64,000 bases of DNA from G963677915 sp963677915. Lineage in GTDB: Bacteria > Bacillota > Clostridia > Lachnospirales > Vallitaleaceae. The position numbers were made by a program, and so were the translations under genes. Position 1 is the stretch's first letter. Each line of letters starts with the position of its first letter. The stretch covers positions 182,778-246,777 of the forward strand of contig CAXXGE010000007.1 in NCBI GenBank assembly GCA_963677915.2. Reading direction: 5' to 3'. Shown one piece after another: positions 17,312 to 27,772 of this stretch. The notes beneath the pieces were generated by a model, which saw only the letters and a list, made by a program, of their open reading frames with translations, ran no database searches and was not told where the DNA came from.

Positions 17312-17782
17312 TTACCATCTGTAGTGTGCAAACGCTCTGTTTGCTTCTGCCATCTTGTGCATGTCTTCTTTTTTCTTCACGGCTGCACCATTGTTGTTAA
17401 GTGCGTCCATGATTTCGCCGGCAAGACGGTCAACCATTGTCTTCTCACCGCGTTTTCTTGAATAGAGTGTTATCCAGCGAAGCGCCAAAGCCTGGCGTCT
17501 GTCAGGTCTAACCTCGATTGGTACTTGGTATGTAGCTCCACCGACACGGCGCGCTTTTACCTCGAGAACCGGCATGATATTCCCCAGAGCTTCCTTGAAT
17601 GCATCAAGTGCTGGCTTGCCAGTTTTTTCTTCAACTTTTGCGAATGCGCCATAAACGATCTTCTGTGCAGTTCCCTTTTTACCGTCCAACATGATGTTGT
17701 TGACCAGTTTGGTAACTACCTTATCGTTATAAAGCGGATCCGGCAACACGTCTCTTTTAGGTGTATGTCCTTTACGTGGCAC
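17312..17782 (-). CDS. rpsG: 30S ribosomal protein S7
   Basis: This 156-residue primary assembly protein of the 30S head begins MPRKGHTPKRDVLPDPLYND, has the signature LDGKKGTAQKIVYGAF, and ends with NRAFAHYRW. It lies 50 bases before fusA. Confidence 0.98.
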   Translation of the reverse strand: MPRKGHTPKRDVLPDPLYNDKVVTKLVNNIMLDGKKGTAQKIVYGAFAKVEEKTGKPALDAFKEALGNIMPVLEVKARRVGGATYQVPIEVRPDRRQALALRWITLYSRKRGEKTMVDRLAGEIMDALNNNGAAVKKKEDMHKMAEANRAFAHYRW

Positions 17783-17832
17783 GTTTCTTCCCTCCTTGAA
17801 CAGGTAGAATGATAATAATCATAGGTACTCAT

Positions 17833-17848
17833 GTCAGCTTCAGCTGAC
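17833..17848 (-). other. hairpin in the rpsL-rpsG spacer
   Basis: GTCAGC-TTCA-GCTGAC is a perfect six-pair hairpin in the 177-base spacer between rpsL and rpsG. It has no U-run on the minus strand. It might be a binding site for S7 or a processing site, as the rpsL-rpsG spacer is the S7 target in E. coli, but the sequences cannot be compared here. Confidence 0.35.
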
Positions 17849-17959
17849 GATGCTCGTGCTTTCTTATAATATATTAAATCCTGCAACCGACAGGTATATA
17901 CTAAATACTTGCACTAACCGAAACAACCTCACCTTTGGGGCGAAAGTCGTCCTTTGGTA

Positions 17960-18376
17960 TTACTTTTTCTTTGGTCTCTTTGCTCCGTACTTGGAACGGG
18001 CTTGGTTTCTGTTGGCTACGCCAGCAGTATCAAGCGTACCTCTGATGATGTGGTATCTTGTACCTGGCAGGTCTTTGACCCTTCCACCTCTGATAAGAAC
18101 AACGCTGTGCTCTTGAAGGTTGTGGCCTTCACCTGGAATGTAACCTGTTACCTCGATACCGTTGGTCAGACGTACCCTTGCAATCTTACGAAGTGCAGAG
18201 TTCGGCTTCTTAGGTGTCGCTGTTTTAACAGCTGTGCAAACACCACGCTTTTGTGGAGCAGAAATGTTTGTAGCCTTCTTGTGCAGAGTATTGTACCCTT
18301 TTTGCAAAGCAGGTGCTGTCGACTTCTTGCTAGCGGATTTTCTTGCATTCCTTACAAGTTGGTTAATAGTTGGCAT
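17960..18376 (-). CDS. rpsL: 30S ribosomal protein S12
   Basis: This 138-residue decoding-centre protein starts MPTINQLVRNARKS. The streptomycin-related loops TPKKPNSALRK and GGRVKDLPGTRYH are of wild type. The ATG at 18376 has AGGAGGTG ten bases upstream; an in-frame upstream ATG lies inside the preceding gene and lacks support. Confidence 0.98.
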   Translation of the reverse strand: MPTINQLVRNARKSASKKSTAPALQKGYNTLHKKATNISAPQKRGVCTAVKTATPKKPNSALRKIARVRLTNGIEVTGYIPGEGHNLQEHSVVLIRGGRVKDLPGTRYHIIRGTLDTAGVANRNQARSKYGAKRPKKK

Positions 18377-18645
18377 CCTTTCACCTCCTGGTTTTGGTTT
18401 AGTTGTTGACAATTAGTTGCTGCGGTTGCTGTTTTGACTTCAACATTGCAAGCCTGTGCCAGTTCCTCCATAGTCGGTACATGAACAATAGGTACATTCT
18501 GCTGCCCGGCTCTGTCAATCACTTTCTGAATCACATGCTTTTGGGCATCATCTGCTATGTACACAAGTTTTACGTTTCCTTTATCTATGGCACGCAAAGT
18601 CTGCTTCAAGCCAACGACTTTGGAACTGTCTTTCAATCTGTGCAT
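18352..18645 (-). CDS. L7Ae/L30e-family RNA-binding protein (YbxF-like)
   Basis: This 97-residue protein has the L7Ae fold signature VVGLKQTLRAIDKGNVKLVYIADDA and IVHVPTMEELAQACNVEV. Homologues encoded just before rpsL in Bacillota bind kink-turn RNA; their cellular role is not well fixed. Family members have about 82 residues, whereas here the C-terminus runs on for roughly 15 glutamine- and asparagine-rich residues and overlaps rpsL by 25 bases, covering its ribosome site. This could be a real extension or the effect of an indel near the 3' end. It is the first gene of the str operon, after a strong promoter. Confidence 0.82.
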   Translation of the reverse strand: MHRLKDSSKVVGLKQTLRAIDKGNVKLVYIADDAQKHVIQKVIDRAGQQNVPIVHVPTMEELAQACNVEVKTATAATNCQQLNQNQEVKGCQLLTNL

Positions 18646-18701
18646 GGAATCATTCCTTTCGCAACATGCTTCTTAAAGCATATAAAAATGCACACTGATG
18701 A

Positions 18702-18730
18702 ATTCTAACACGTGCTTATAATGATGTCAA
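18702..18730 (-). promoter_or_regulatory. str operon promoter
   Basis: Perfect TTGACA (18725-18730) and TAGAAT (18702-18707) with a 17-base spacer on the minus strand. It lies between the rpoC terminator and the L7Ae-like gene. Confidence 0.88.
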
Positions 18731-18759
18731 GCAAATTTCCTTGAATTCGAACTTTCTCA

Positions 18760-18800
18760 GATAAAGAAAGGGTTTGCCGCCGACATCCGGCTGCAAACCC
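18760..18800 (-). terminator. terminator after rpoC
   Basis: GGGTTTGCCGCCG (18770-18782) pairs with CGGCTGCAAACCC (18788-18800) with one mismatch around a five-base loop. On the minus strand it is followed by TTTCTTT. It closes the rpoBC operon 22 bases after the rpoC stop. Confidence 0.9.
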
Positions 18801-18822
18801 CAATCAACGGTGTCAACTTTCC

Positions 18823-21800
18823 TTATTCTTCCAAAAAGATGTCTTCACCCGCTGTCATATCTGATGTTTCGTCAATGTCTTCCTTGATTTCGGATTCGAA
18901 AACATCATCCGAGTCATCCTCGAAGAGGCTTTCATCCATATCGAATTCAGATGGCACACCGACTTTTTTGATTTCGACGCTTCTGTAGCGCTTCATACCC
19001 GTACCGGCTGGTATGAGCTTTCCTATGATGACATTCTCTTTCAAGCCGATAAGCGGATCCTTTTTGCCCATGATGGCGGCTTCCGTAAGGACTTTTGTCG
19101 TTTCCTGGAAGGACGCTGCCGAAAGGAAGGAATTTGTAGCCAAGGAAGCTTTTGTGATACCCAGAAGCACTTGAATGCCTACTGCCTGCTCAAGCCCTGC
19201 AGCTTCCATTTCATCGTTAACTCTGTCAAATTCCAGTCTGTCAATCAGGCTGCCCGGAAGGAATTGCGAGTCCCCACTGCTTTCAATGCGGATTTTCTTG
19301 AGCATCTGGCGGCAAATGACCTCAACGTGTTTGTCATTGATTTCAACACCCTGAAGGCGGTAGACTCGCTGTACTTCCTGCAGCATGTAATCCTGAACCG
19401 GTCTGACCCCTTTGATTTTAAGGATGTCGTGTGGATTGACGCTACCTTCTGTCAGCTCATCACCGGCCTCAACCACGTCGCCTTCCATCACTTTCGTTCT
19501 GGAGCCGTATGGAATCAGGTAAGCCTTATTGTCTCCGGATTCAGGATCCGTTATGATCATTTCCCTCTTCTTCTTGGTTTCGTTCATGGAGACTTTTCCG
19601 CCAAATTCAGCAATGATGGCAAGACCTTTAGGCTTTCTTGCCTCGAAAAGTTCCTCGACCCTTGGAAGACCTTGGGTTATATCTTCTGCAGTGGCGATAC
19701 CACCGGTATGGAATGTCCTCATTGTCAACTGTGTACCAGGCTCACCAATGGACTGGGCAGCGATGATACCAACCGCCTCGCCAACCTGAACCGGATTGCC
19801 GTTGCCATGTCGGCGCCGTAACATTTCGCACATACACCGATTTCAGATTTACATGTAAGAACCGTACGGATCTTGACTTTCTGAATGCCGGCTTTAACAA
19901 CTTTCCGTGCCATGACAGGTGAGATCATCGTATCTGCTGGCACAATGACATTACCGGTGTCTGGCTGGACAATCTCATCAATGGACCATCTGCCCGAAAT
20001 CCTCTCTTCGAGGCTTTCAATAACTTCTTTTCCATCCATGAACGCCTTGACCACCATTTCCTGCAACTTCAGGTCTGTCGCTGCAGCAGTCCGTTTCTCT
20101 GATGATGAGGGTCCTGCGAGACGTCAACAAGACGGCGAGTCAGGTAACCGGAGTCGGCTGTACGAAGGGCTGTATCTGCAAGACCCTTCCTGGCACCATG
20201 GGCGGAGATAAAGTACTCAAGTACGTCTAGACCTTCACGGAAGTTGGATTTGATTGGTAACTCGATTGTACGGCCTGATGTATCCGCCATCAGACCACGC
20301 ATACCTGCAAGCTGCTTGATCTGGTTGTCTGATCCACGGGCACCGGAGTGGGCCATCATGTAGATGTTGTTGTAACGGCCAAGGTTGCCGAGAAGTGCTT
20401 TTGTAAGCAGATCATCGGCTTTTCTCCATGTTTCGATGACGTTCTGATAGCGTTCTTCTTCTGTCATCATACCGCGCTTGTACTGTTTGACGATACGTTC
20501 GATTGTCTCTTCAGCCTCGTCGATGATTTCCTTTTTCTTCTCCGGCACTTCCATATCGGATATGGAAACGGTAATAGCACCGCGGGTCGAATACTTGAAT
20601 CCAAGTTTTTTGATATCATCCAGAACTTCTGATGTCCTTGTGGATCCATGGACGTTGATGCAGTAGTCCAGTATTTGTTTCAGCTGTTTCTTTCCAACAA
20701 GGAAATCGACTTCATAAACGAAGAGGTTTTCCTTTTCTGTTCTGTCTACGAAACCTAAATCCTGCGGAATCGCCTCATTGAAAATGATACGTCCTACGCT
20801 GGTTTCGACTATTCTGCTCTCGACGACGCCATCAATTTCAAGTTCCCTGCGGAGCTTGATTCTAGCGTGCAAAGTGATGACATCATTCTCATATGCAAGA
20901 ATCGCTTCATTCTCGTCCCTGAAATACATGCCTTCGCCCATTTCCCCTTCTTTTTCCAAAGTCAGGTAGTAGGTTCCAAGCACCATATCCTGGGACGGCA
21001 CACTAACCGGAGCACCATCTGAAGGCTTCAGAAGGTTGTTCGGAGAAAGCAGAAGGAATCTGCACTCTGCTTGGGCTTCGACAGACAGCGGCAGGTGGAC
21101 GGCCATTTGGTCACCGTCGAAGTCGGCATTGTATGCAGTACATACGAGAGGATGCAGGCGGATCGCCTTACCTTCGACAAGTACAGGTTCGAATGCCTGG
21201 ATGCCCAGCCTGTGAAGCGTCGGAGCACGGTTAAGCATAACCGGATGCTCTCTGATGACTTCTTCCAGGACGTCCCAGACATCCGTTTCGAGTCTCTCAA
21301 CCATCTTTTTGGCTGATTTGATATTATGTGCCAATCCGTCTTCCACAAGGCGTTTCATAACAAAAGGCTTGAACAGCTCGATTGCCATTTCTTTCGGAAG
21401 GCCGCACTGATAGATTTTAAGTTCAGGTCCGACAACGATAACCGAACGTCCAGAGTAATCAACACGTTTTCCAAGAAGGTTCTGACGGAAACGTCCCTGC
21501 TTACCCTTCAGCATATCGGAGAGAGACTTGAGAGGGCGGTTACCCGGTCCAGTAACTGGACGGCCCCTTCTTCCGTTGTCGATCAGCGCATCAACTGCTT
21601 CCTGCAGCATACGCTTTTCGTTTCTTACGATAATTTCAGGCGCACCCAGGTCAAGAAGACGCTGAAGCCTGTTGTTCCTGTTGATGACACGCCTGTACAA
21701 ATCATTCAGGTCGGAAGTAGCGAATCTGCCGCCATCCAGCTGAACCATCGGCCTCAAATCAGGTGGTATGACAGGAACGACGTCCATAATCATCCATTCA

Positions 21801-22483
21801 GGCTTATTGCCCGAATTCCTGAAAGCTTCAACAACTTCCAGACGCTTGATGACCCTTGCTCTTTTCTGGCCTGACGACTCCTTCTGAAGCTTAGTCAGTT
21901 CGACGGATTCCTTTTCCAGGTCGATAGCGCTAAGCAGTTCTCTAACCGCCTCTGCACCCATAGCAGCACGGAACTTGTTGCCGTACTTGTCGTAGGCATC
22001 CTGGAATTCCCTTTCTGTAAGAACCTGCTTGTATGTCAGTCCTGTATCGCCCGCATCCAGAACAACATAGGATGCGAAGTAAAGTACCTTTTCAAGTGTT
22101 CTTGGAGAAAGGTCCAGAATCAATCCCATACGGCTTGGAATTCCTTTGAAATACCAAATATGGGAGACCGGCGCCGCCAATTCGATGTGACCCATACGTT
22201 CACGTCTTACTTTGGACTTTGTGACTTCCACACCACAACGGTCACAAACGACACCTTTATATCTGATTTTCTTGTATTTACCACAGTTACACTCCCAGTC
22301 TTTGCTGGGTCCAAAAATCTTCTCACAGAACAAGCCATCCCGTTCTGGTTTAAGCGTTCTATAGTTGATGGTTTCAGGCTTCTTGACCTCTCCCCGCGAC
22401 CACTCACGGATACGCTCGGGCGATGCCAGTCCAATCTTCATGGCATCAAAGACCAAGGCTTGTTCCATTGGTTCATTAGACAT
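18823..22483 (-). CDS. rpoC: RNA polymerase subunit beta', reading frame broken by indels
   Basis: It reads as about 1,219 residues once indels are allowed for. The N-terminal part has the zinc site CNCGKYKKIRYKGVVCDRCG and the catalytic NADFDGDQM. The start at 22483 follows AAGGAG by eight bases. The frame is lost near 20109-20111 (GGG where GG keeps DLIIRETDC in frame), again near 20083-20090, and restored near 19803-19806 by one missing base before GNPVQVGEAVG. The C-terminal part, with the trigger-loop region (MRTFHTGG), is intact to 18823. The subunit is essential, so these are most likely sequence errors. Confidence 0.93.
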
Positions 22484-22530
22484 TCGTAGCACTCCTTCCA
22501 TGCGACAACTTACCAATCTATCGACAGAGA

Positions 22531-25500
22531 TTATTCTTCAAACAGGTCGTCATCCTCTTCATGGATGATGAAGCTGTCTTCCAGTGCAGCATCTTTCGAT
22601 TCATCGTCCAATGCTTCCTGTGAGTCCTTGTCATCTTCATCGTCAACGCTCACGTTACGGTCCTGGCCGAATACAATATCGTCTCTCTCGAATCCTTCAA
22701 GATTGACTGAAACATCTGGGATATCGTCGATATCTTCCTTGATGTCGATTTCCTGGTTGTCGCTGGTCATGATCTTAACATCCAGCGCAAGTGACTGAAG
22801 CTCCTTCAGCAGGACCTTGAAGGATTCCGGAATGCCCGGTTCAGGGATATTGTCTCCCTTGATAATCGCTTCATAAGTCTTAACGCGTCCAACGACGTCA
22901 TCAGACTTGACAGTAAGGATTTCCTGAAGCGTGTAGGCAGCGCCGTATGCCTCAAGAGCCCAAACCTCCATCTCACCGAATCTCTGTCCGCCAAACTGTG
23001 CTTTACCGCCAAGTGGCTGTTGAGTGACCAGTGAATATGGGCCTGTTGAACGGGCATGGATCTTGTCGTCAACAAGGTGGTGAAGCTTGAGGTAATGCAT
23101 ATAGCCGACTGTTACCGGGCTATCGAAATATTCACCGGTACGGCCGTCACGTAGCTGTACCTTCCCGTCCCTGGTAATAGGAACATCTTTCCATTCTGCC
23201 CTGTGGGCTTTATTGTCATCCAGATACTGCATGAGGCCGTCATTGAGCTGACTTTCCCATTTTGCAGTAAAGGCATCCCACTCTGTATTGACATAATCAT
23301 TGGCAAGCTCGAGGGTATCCATGATATCCGTCTCATGCGCACCGTCAAATACAGGGGTTGCAATTTTAATTCCAAGCGCTTTGGCAGCAAGGCCAAGGTG
23401 GACTTCCAGTACCTGACCGATATTCATACGCGAAGGTACGCCAAGCGGATTCAGTACGATATCGAGAGGTCTGCCGTTTGGCAAATAAGGCATGTCTTCC
23501 TGAGGAAGAATCCTTGAGATAACACCTTTGTTACCGTGACGTCCTGCCATCTTGTCACCAACTGAAATCTTTCTCTTCTTGGCGATATAGACACGGACAG
23601 ACTGGTTGACACCTGGTGAAAGCTCATCGCCGTTCTCCCTTGTAAATACATGGACATCAACGATAATGCCGGCTTCACCGTGTGGCACTCTAAGGGAAGT
23701 GTCCCTGACCTCACGTGCTTTTTCACCAAAAATGGCTCTAAGCAGGCGTTCTTCAGCTGTCAGTTCGGTTTCGCCCTTTGGCGTTACTTTACCGACAAGA
23801 ATGTCTCCGGATCTGACTTCCGCACCGATACGGATAATACCACGCTCATCCAGATCTCTAAGCGCATCTTCCCCTACACCAGGTACATCACGTGTGATTT
23901 CTTCCGGTCCGAGTTTTGTGTCGCGGGATTCTGCTTCGTATTCTTCAATATGTATAGATGTGTAGACATCTTCTTTAACAAGGTTTTCACTGAGCAGGAT
24001 GGCATCCTCGAAATTGTAGCCTTCCCAAGTCATGAATCCAATCAGAGGATTCTTTCCCAGGGCGATTTCACCTTTTTCTGTCGATGGTCCGTCAGCAATG
24101 ACTTCTCCCGCTTCAACCTTCTGCCCTTTGAATACGATAGGACGCTGGTTGATACAGGTGCCTTGGTTGCTCCTTGTGAACTTCGTGATTCTATATCTGT
24201 CTCTTTCGCCGCTGTCCGTCTTGATGACGATTTCGCTGGCGCTGACTCTGTCAATGACGCCGTCTCTTTCAGCCACGATGACAACACCTGAGTCGACAGC
24301 TGCTTTACCTTCCATTCCCGTTCCTACAATTGAAGAGTCGGTAATCAGGAGTGGCACTGCCTGACGCTGCATGTTGGATCCCATCAGTGCACGGTTGGCG
24401 TCATCGTTCTCAAGGAACGGTATCATCGCTGTCGCAACTGAAAAGACCTGCTTAGGAGAAACGTCCATCAAGTCGATATCGATAGCATCCATCTCGATGA
24501 TATGCTCACCGTGACGGCCAGTAACGTGTCTATGTATGAAATGGCCATTCTCGTCAAGCGGTTCATTGGCCTGTGCGACACGGAAGTTCCATTCCTCATC
24601 CGCTGTCATGTAGACGATTTCGTCCGTAACAATCGGTTCGGCGCCGCTCTTGTCCAGCTTACGGTATGGCGCTTCAATAAAGCCATATTCGTTGATCCTG
24701 GCATAGCAGGCAAGCGAGTTGATAAGGCCGATGTTCGGTCCTTCAGGAGTTTCAATCGGACACATACGTCCGTAATGGGAGTCATGGACGTCACGGACTT
24801 CAAATCCGGCTCTCTCTCGGGAAAGACCGCCAGGTCCAAGGGCAGAAAGACGACGCTTGTGTGTCAGTTCTGCCAGAGGGTTGGTCTGGTCCATGAACTG
24901 GGACAGCTGGGAGCTTCCGAAGAACTCTTTGATTGCAGCAGTCACAGGGCGTATATTGATCAGTGTCTGAGGTGTGATACCTTCAGGATCCTGGATTGTC
25001 ATTCTTTCCCTGACAACTCTTTCCATTCTTGAAAGACCGATTCTGAATTGGTTCTGCAGCAGCTCTCCAACGGCACGGATACGCCTGTTGCCCAGATGGT
25101 CGATATCATCTATAAGGCCGATGCCATATTCAAGATGGATATTATAGTTGATGGAAGCAATGATATCTTCCTTTGTAATATGCTTCGGTACAAGTCTGTG
25201 TGCATTCCTTCCGATCTGTTCGATCAGTTCATCGCCTTCGTATTCAGCCATGAGTTCCTGAAGCACAGGGAAATAAACACGCTCAAAAAGATCGTATTTC
25301 TTTCTGTCGATATCCACGTATTTCGAAATATCAACAACCATATTAGACAGTACTTTTAATGATTTATCCTCAACAGTTATGAAAACAAAAGGAACAGCCG
25401 CATCCTGGATCGCATCTGCCAGTTCAGCAGTAACCACTTCACCAGCACTGCCAAGAATCTCACCAGTATTCTCATCGATAACGTCTTCAGACAGTACGTG

Positions 25501-26370
25501 ACCGACAATACGGAATCTGAAAGAAAGCTTTTTATTGAACTTGTAGCGTCCCACTTTCGCCAAATCGTAACGACGCGGATCGAAAAACATTGTATTCAGC
25601 AAGGATTCCGCACTTTCAACTGTTGGCGGCTCACCCGGACGAATACGCTTGTATATTTCAATAAGCCCTTCCTCATAGGATTTGGAGCCGTCTTTTTCAA
25701 TACTAGCCAGTATTTTTGTATCTTCTCCGAACAATTCCAGTATTGCCGAATCACTGCCAATTCCAAGTGCGCGGATCAGGACAGTAATCGGTACTTTTCT
25801 GGTTCTGTCGACGCGTACATGGAATATGTCATTGGAGTCCGTTTCATATTCAAGCCAAGCGCCTCTATTAGGGATGACAGTGGATGAAAAGAGTTTTTTC
25901 CCTACCTTGTCGAAATCAACATTGTAGTATATACCAGGCGAACGCACCAATTGGCTAACGATAACCCTCTCTGCACCATTAATTATGAAGGTACCTGTTT
26001 CAGTCATCAGTGGAAGGTCGCCCATGAAGATTTCATGTTCACTGATTTCGTCTTTTTCTTTGTTGATCAGTCTTACTTTCACTTTAAGCGGGGCTGCGTA
26101 TGTCGCATCCCTCTCTTTGCATTCTGCAATTGAATATTTGAGATCCTGATTCAGTGAAAAGTCAACAAATTCAAGAATGAGATTGTCAGCATAATCCTTT
26201 ATTGGAGAGATATCCCGAAAGACCTCTTTAAGACCTTCTTCTAAAAACCATTCGTATGAGTTTTTCTGAACCTCAATCAAATTCGGCATCTTAAGGACTT
26301 CTTTTTCCCGGGAGTAGCTCATTCGTTGGCTTCTTCCAATTTTAACAGGATTGATCCTATTCTTTTCCAT
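22531..26370 (-). CDS. rpoB: RNA polymerase subunit beta
   Basis: This 1,279-residue subunit has the rifampicin region GSSQLSQFMDQTNPLAELTH with wild-type residues, the catalytic segment KLVDDKIHARSTGPYS and GGKAQFGGQRFGEMEVWALE near the C-terminus. A long acidic tail (about 60 residues rich in D and E) follows, a feature of many Clostridia. It has its own promoter and lies 47 bases before rpoC. Confidence 0.99.
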   Translation of the reverse strand: MEKNRINPVKIGRSQRMSYSREKEVLKMPNLIEVQKNSYEWFLEEGLKEVFRDISPIKDYADNLILEFVDFSLNQDLKYSIAECKERDATYAAPLKVKVRLINKEKDEISEHEIFMGDLPLMTETGTFIINGAERVIVSQLVRSPGIYYNVDFDKVGKKLFSSTVIPNRGAWLEYETDSNDIFHVRVDRTRKVPITVLIRALGIGSDSAILELFGEDTKILASIEKDGSKSYEEGLIEIYKRIRPGEPPTVESAESLLNTMFFDPRRYDLAKVGRYKFNKKLSFRFRIVGHVLSEDVIDENTGEILGSAGEVVTAELADAIQDAAVPFVFITVEDKSLKVLSNMVVDISKYVDIDRKKYDLFERVYFPVLQELMAEYEGDELIEQIGRNAHRLVPKHITKEDIIASINYNIHLEYGIGLIDDIDHLGNRRIRAVGELLQNQFRIGLSRMERVVRERMTIQDPEGITPQTLINIRPVTAAIKEFFGSSQLSQFMDQTNPLAELTHKRRLSALGPGGLSRERAGFEVRDVHDSHYGRMCPIETPEGPNIGLINSLACYARINEYGFIEAPYRKLDKSGAEPIVTDEIVYMTADEEWNFRVAQANEPLDENGHFIHRHVTGRHGEHIIEMDAIDIDLMDVSPKQVFSVATAMIPFLENDDANRALMGSNMQRQAVPLLITDSSIVGTGMEGKAAVDSGVVIVAERDGVIDRVSASEIVIKTDSGERDRYRITKFTRSNQGTCINQRPIVFKGQKVEAGEVIADGPSTEKGEIALGKNPLIGFMTWEGYNFEDAILLSENLVKEDVYTSIHIEEYEAESRDTKLGPEEITRDVPGVGEDALRDLDERGIIRIGAEVRSGDILVGKVTPKGETELTAEERLLRAIFGEKAREVRDTSLRVPHGEAGIIVDVHVFTRENGDELSPGVNQSVRVYIAKKRKISVGDKMAGRHGNKGVISRILPQEDMPYLPNGRPLDIVLNPLGVPSRMNIGQVLEVHLGLAAKALGIKIATPVFDGAHETDIMDTLELANDYVNTEWDAFTAKWESQLNDGLMQYLDDNKAHRAEWKDVPITRDGKVQLRDGRTGEYFDSPVTVGYMHYLKLHHLVDDKIHARSTGPYSLVTQQPLGGKAQFGGQRFGEMEVWALEAYGAAYTLQEILTVKSDDVVGRVKTYEAIIKGDNIPEPGIPESFKVLLKELQSLALDVKIMTSDNQEIDIKEDIDDIPDVSVNLEGFERDDIVFGQDRNVSVDDEDDKDSQEALDDESKDAALEDSFIIHEEDDDLFEE

Positions 26371-26529
26371 GTTTTAGATTCACCCCTTGGCTAGTGATTT
26401 GTTGTATACTGGACCTTGGAACCGGGCGCTCAAAGCCCCGGATTTCCGGATATTGCGCGAAGAAAAACGGCTTATTTACAGCTCTTTACCCATTTCGGGG
26501 CGTAAAAATCCATATTAACGCATTAACAA

Positions 26530-26558
26530 ATAATATCACATGGTGTCAAGCGTGTCAA
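26530..26558 (-). promoter_or_regulatory. rpoBC promoter
   Basis: TTGACA (26553-26558), 17 bases, TATTAT (26530-26535) on the minus strand. A second TTGACA is embedded in the spacer. It lies between the rplL terminator and rpoB, about 160 bases before the rpoB start. The leader contains a GC-rich hairpin at about 26425-26450 (CCGGG/CCCGG). Confidence 0.82.
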
Positions 26559-26572
26559 CGAAAAAAATTGTG

Positions 26573-26600
26573 CAAAAAAAAGACAGCCTTGCGACTGTCT
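26573..26600 (-). terminator. terminator after rplL
   Basis: AGACAG (26581-26586) and CTGTCT (26595-26600) pair around an eight-base loop, followed by eight U residues on the minus strand and preceded by an A-run that extends the pairing. It lies 13 bases after the rplL stop and separates rplJL from rpoB, possibly allowing partial read-through. Confidence 0.85.
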
Positions 26601-26612
26601 GTTTTTTGCTGA

Positions 26613-26990
26613 TTACTTAAGAGTGACTTCAGCGCCAACTTCTTCAAGTTTAGTTTTGATCGCTTCAGCTTCTTCTTTTTCAATGCCTTCTTTGACAACG
26701 CTTGGAGCACCGTCAACCATTTCTTTTGCTTCTTTAAGTCCAAGACCTGTGATTTCGCGGACAGCCTTGATGACTTTGATCTTTTGAGCGCCAGCGCTTG
26801 TAAGCTCAACGTCGAATTCGCTCTTCTCTTCTTCTGCTGCTTCGCCGCCTGCTGCACCTGCTGCTACAACAACGCCTGCTGCTGCAGATACACCAAATTC
26901 TTCTTCACAAGCTGTAACAAGCTCGTTCAGTTCCAATACTGTAAGTTCTTTAATAGCATCGATAAGTTCTGCTGTTGTTAATTTTGCCAT
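26613..26990 (-). CDS. rplL: 50S ribosomal protein L7/L12
   Basis: This 125-residue acidic stalk protein recruits translation factors. It has an N-terminal dimerization helix (TTAELIDAIKELTVLELNEL), an alanine- and glycine-rich hinge (about 36-52) and the C-terminal domain with ITGLGLKEAKEMVDGAP. It is 27 bases after rplJ. Confidence 0.98.
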   Translation of the reverse strand: MAKLTTAELIDAIKELTVLELNELVTACEEEFGVSAAAGVVVAAGAAGGEAAEEEKSEFDVELTSAGAQKIKVIKAVREITGLGLKEAKEMVDGAPSVVKEGIEKEEAEAIKTKLEEVGAEVTLK

Positions 26991-27017
26991 TGTATGACAC
27001 CTCCGTAAATAATTATT

Positions 27018-27593
27018 CTATTCTTCTGTAGTTTCAGTAGTTGTTTCTTCTGCCGCTTCCGCTTCAGGCGCATTGCCTGCTACGTCTGCTGCTGTTGCCG
27101 CGCCTGTTTCTTCCGCTTTGTCCGCCAGCGCTTTCACTGTACGTGCGAAAGTAGCGATAGGCGACTTCAAGCTGCCAAGCAACTTGGAAAGCAGTTCTTC
27201 TCTTGATGGGATTTCCGCAATATTTTCGATGCCCTTCTCATCATAGAGTACACCTTCGACGACACCTGCCTTGAATTCAAGAGCTTTCATTTCCTTGACG
27301 TTCTTCTTGAGAATTCTTGGGCCGATTGTCGGATCTTCGAAACTGATTGCAACCGCACTGGGTCCTGCAAGCTTGTCATTCAGCTGTGCAAAATCAGTTC
27401 CTTCAAAAGCGAATTTCATCATGGAGTTCTTAAGAACCTTGTATGTGACGCCCGCTTCTCTCAGTTCCTTACGAAGCCTTGTGTCCTGTTCAACCGACAG
27501 TCCTCTGTAGTCTACGAGCACAACGGATGAAGCTCCATCAATCATTCCTTTAATATCATTGATTATGACTTGCTTTTGTTCAACTTTTGGCAC
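27018..27593 (-). CDS. rplJ: 50S ribosomal protein L10
   Basis: This 191-residue stalk base protein has the rRNA-binding N-terminal domain (GASSVVLVDYRGLSVEQDTR) and a C-terminal helix that carries L7/L12 dimers. An unusual tail of about 35 alanine-, glutamate- and threonine-rich residues follows the helix. The L10 leader at 27641-27766 precedes it. Confidence 0.97.
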   Translation of the reverse strand: MPKVEQKQVIINDIKGMIDGASSVVLVDYRGLSVEQDTRLRKELREAGVTYKVLKNSMMKFAFEGTDFAQLNDKLAGPSAVAISFEDPTIGPRILKKNVKEMKALEFKAGVVEGVLYDEKGIENIAEIPSREELLSKLLGSLKSPIATFARTVKALADKAEETGAATAADVAGNAPEAEAAEETTTETTEE

Positions 27594-27640
27594 TGTTACA
27601 CCTCCTTGTAGTTTTGGAGTTGATTTTCATTCAACTATAA

Positions 27641-27766
27641 AACCTCTCTGGCCGGAGACAGAGAGGTTAAGTGCAAATTAAAGACATCGCTTGCGATGTA
27701 TACCTCGGCAGGTGGTCGAACCGTTACGCCTTGGCGCCTGCTGTCTTCGGACATATTGATTTTTCG
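27641..27766 (-). ncRNA. L10 leader (rplJL autoregulatory mRNA leader)
   Basis: This structured leader lies between the rplJ promoter and rplJ. It contains several stems (for example ACATCGC/GCGATGT) and ends with AACCTCTCTG / CAGAGAGGTT (27641-27650 and 27659-27668), a ten-pair stem followed by TTATAG. Its position and shape match the L10 leader of Bacillota, where free L10(L12)4 binds the RNA and favours termination. Confidence 0.8.
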
Positions 27767-27772
27767 TCATTT

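Noticed and set aside
26371..26529. GC-rich hairpin in the rpoB leader as a terminator
   Set aside because: CCGGG/CCCGG lacks a U-run on the minus strand, so termination is not supported.
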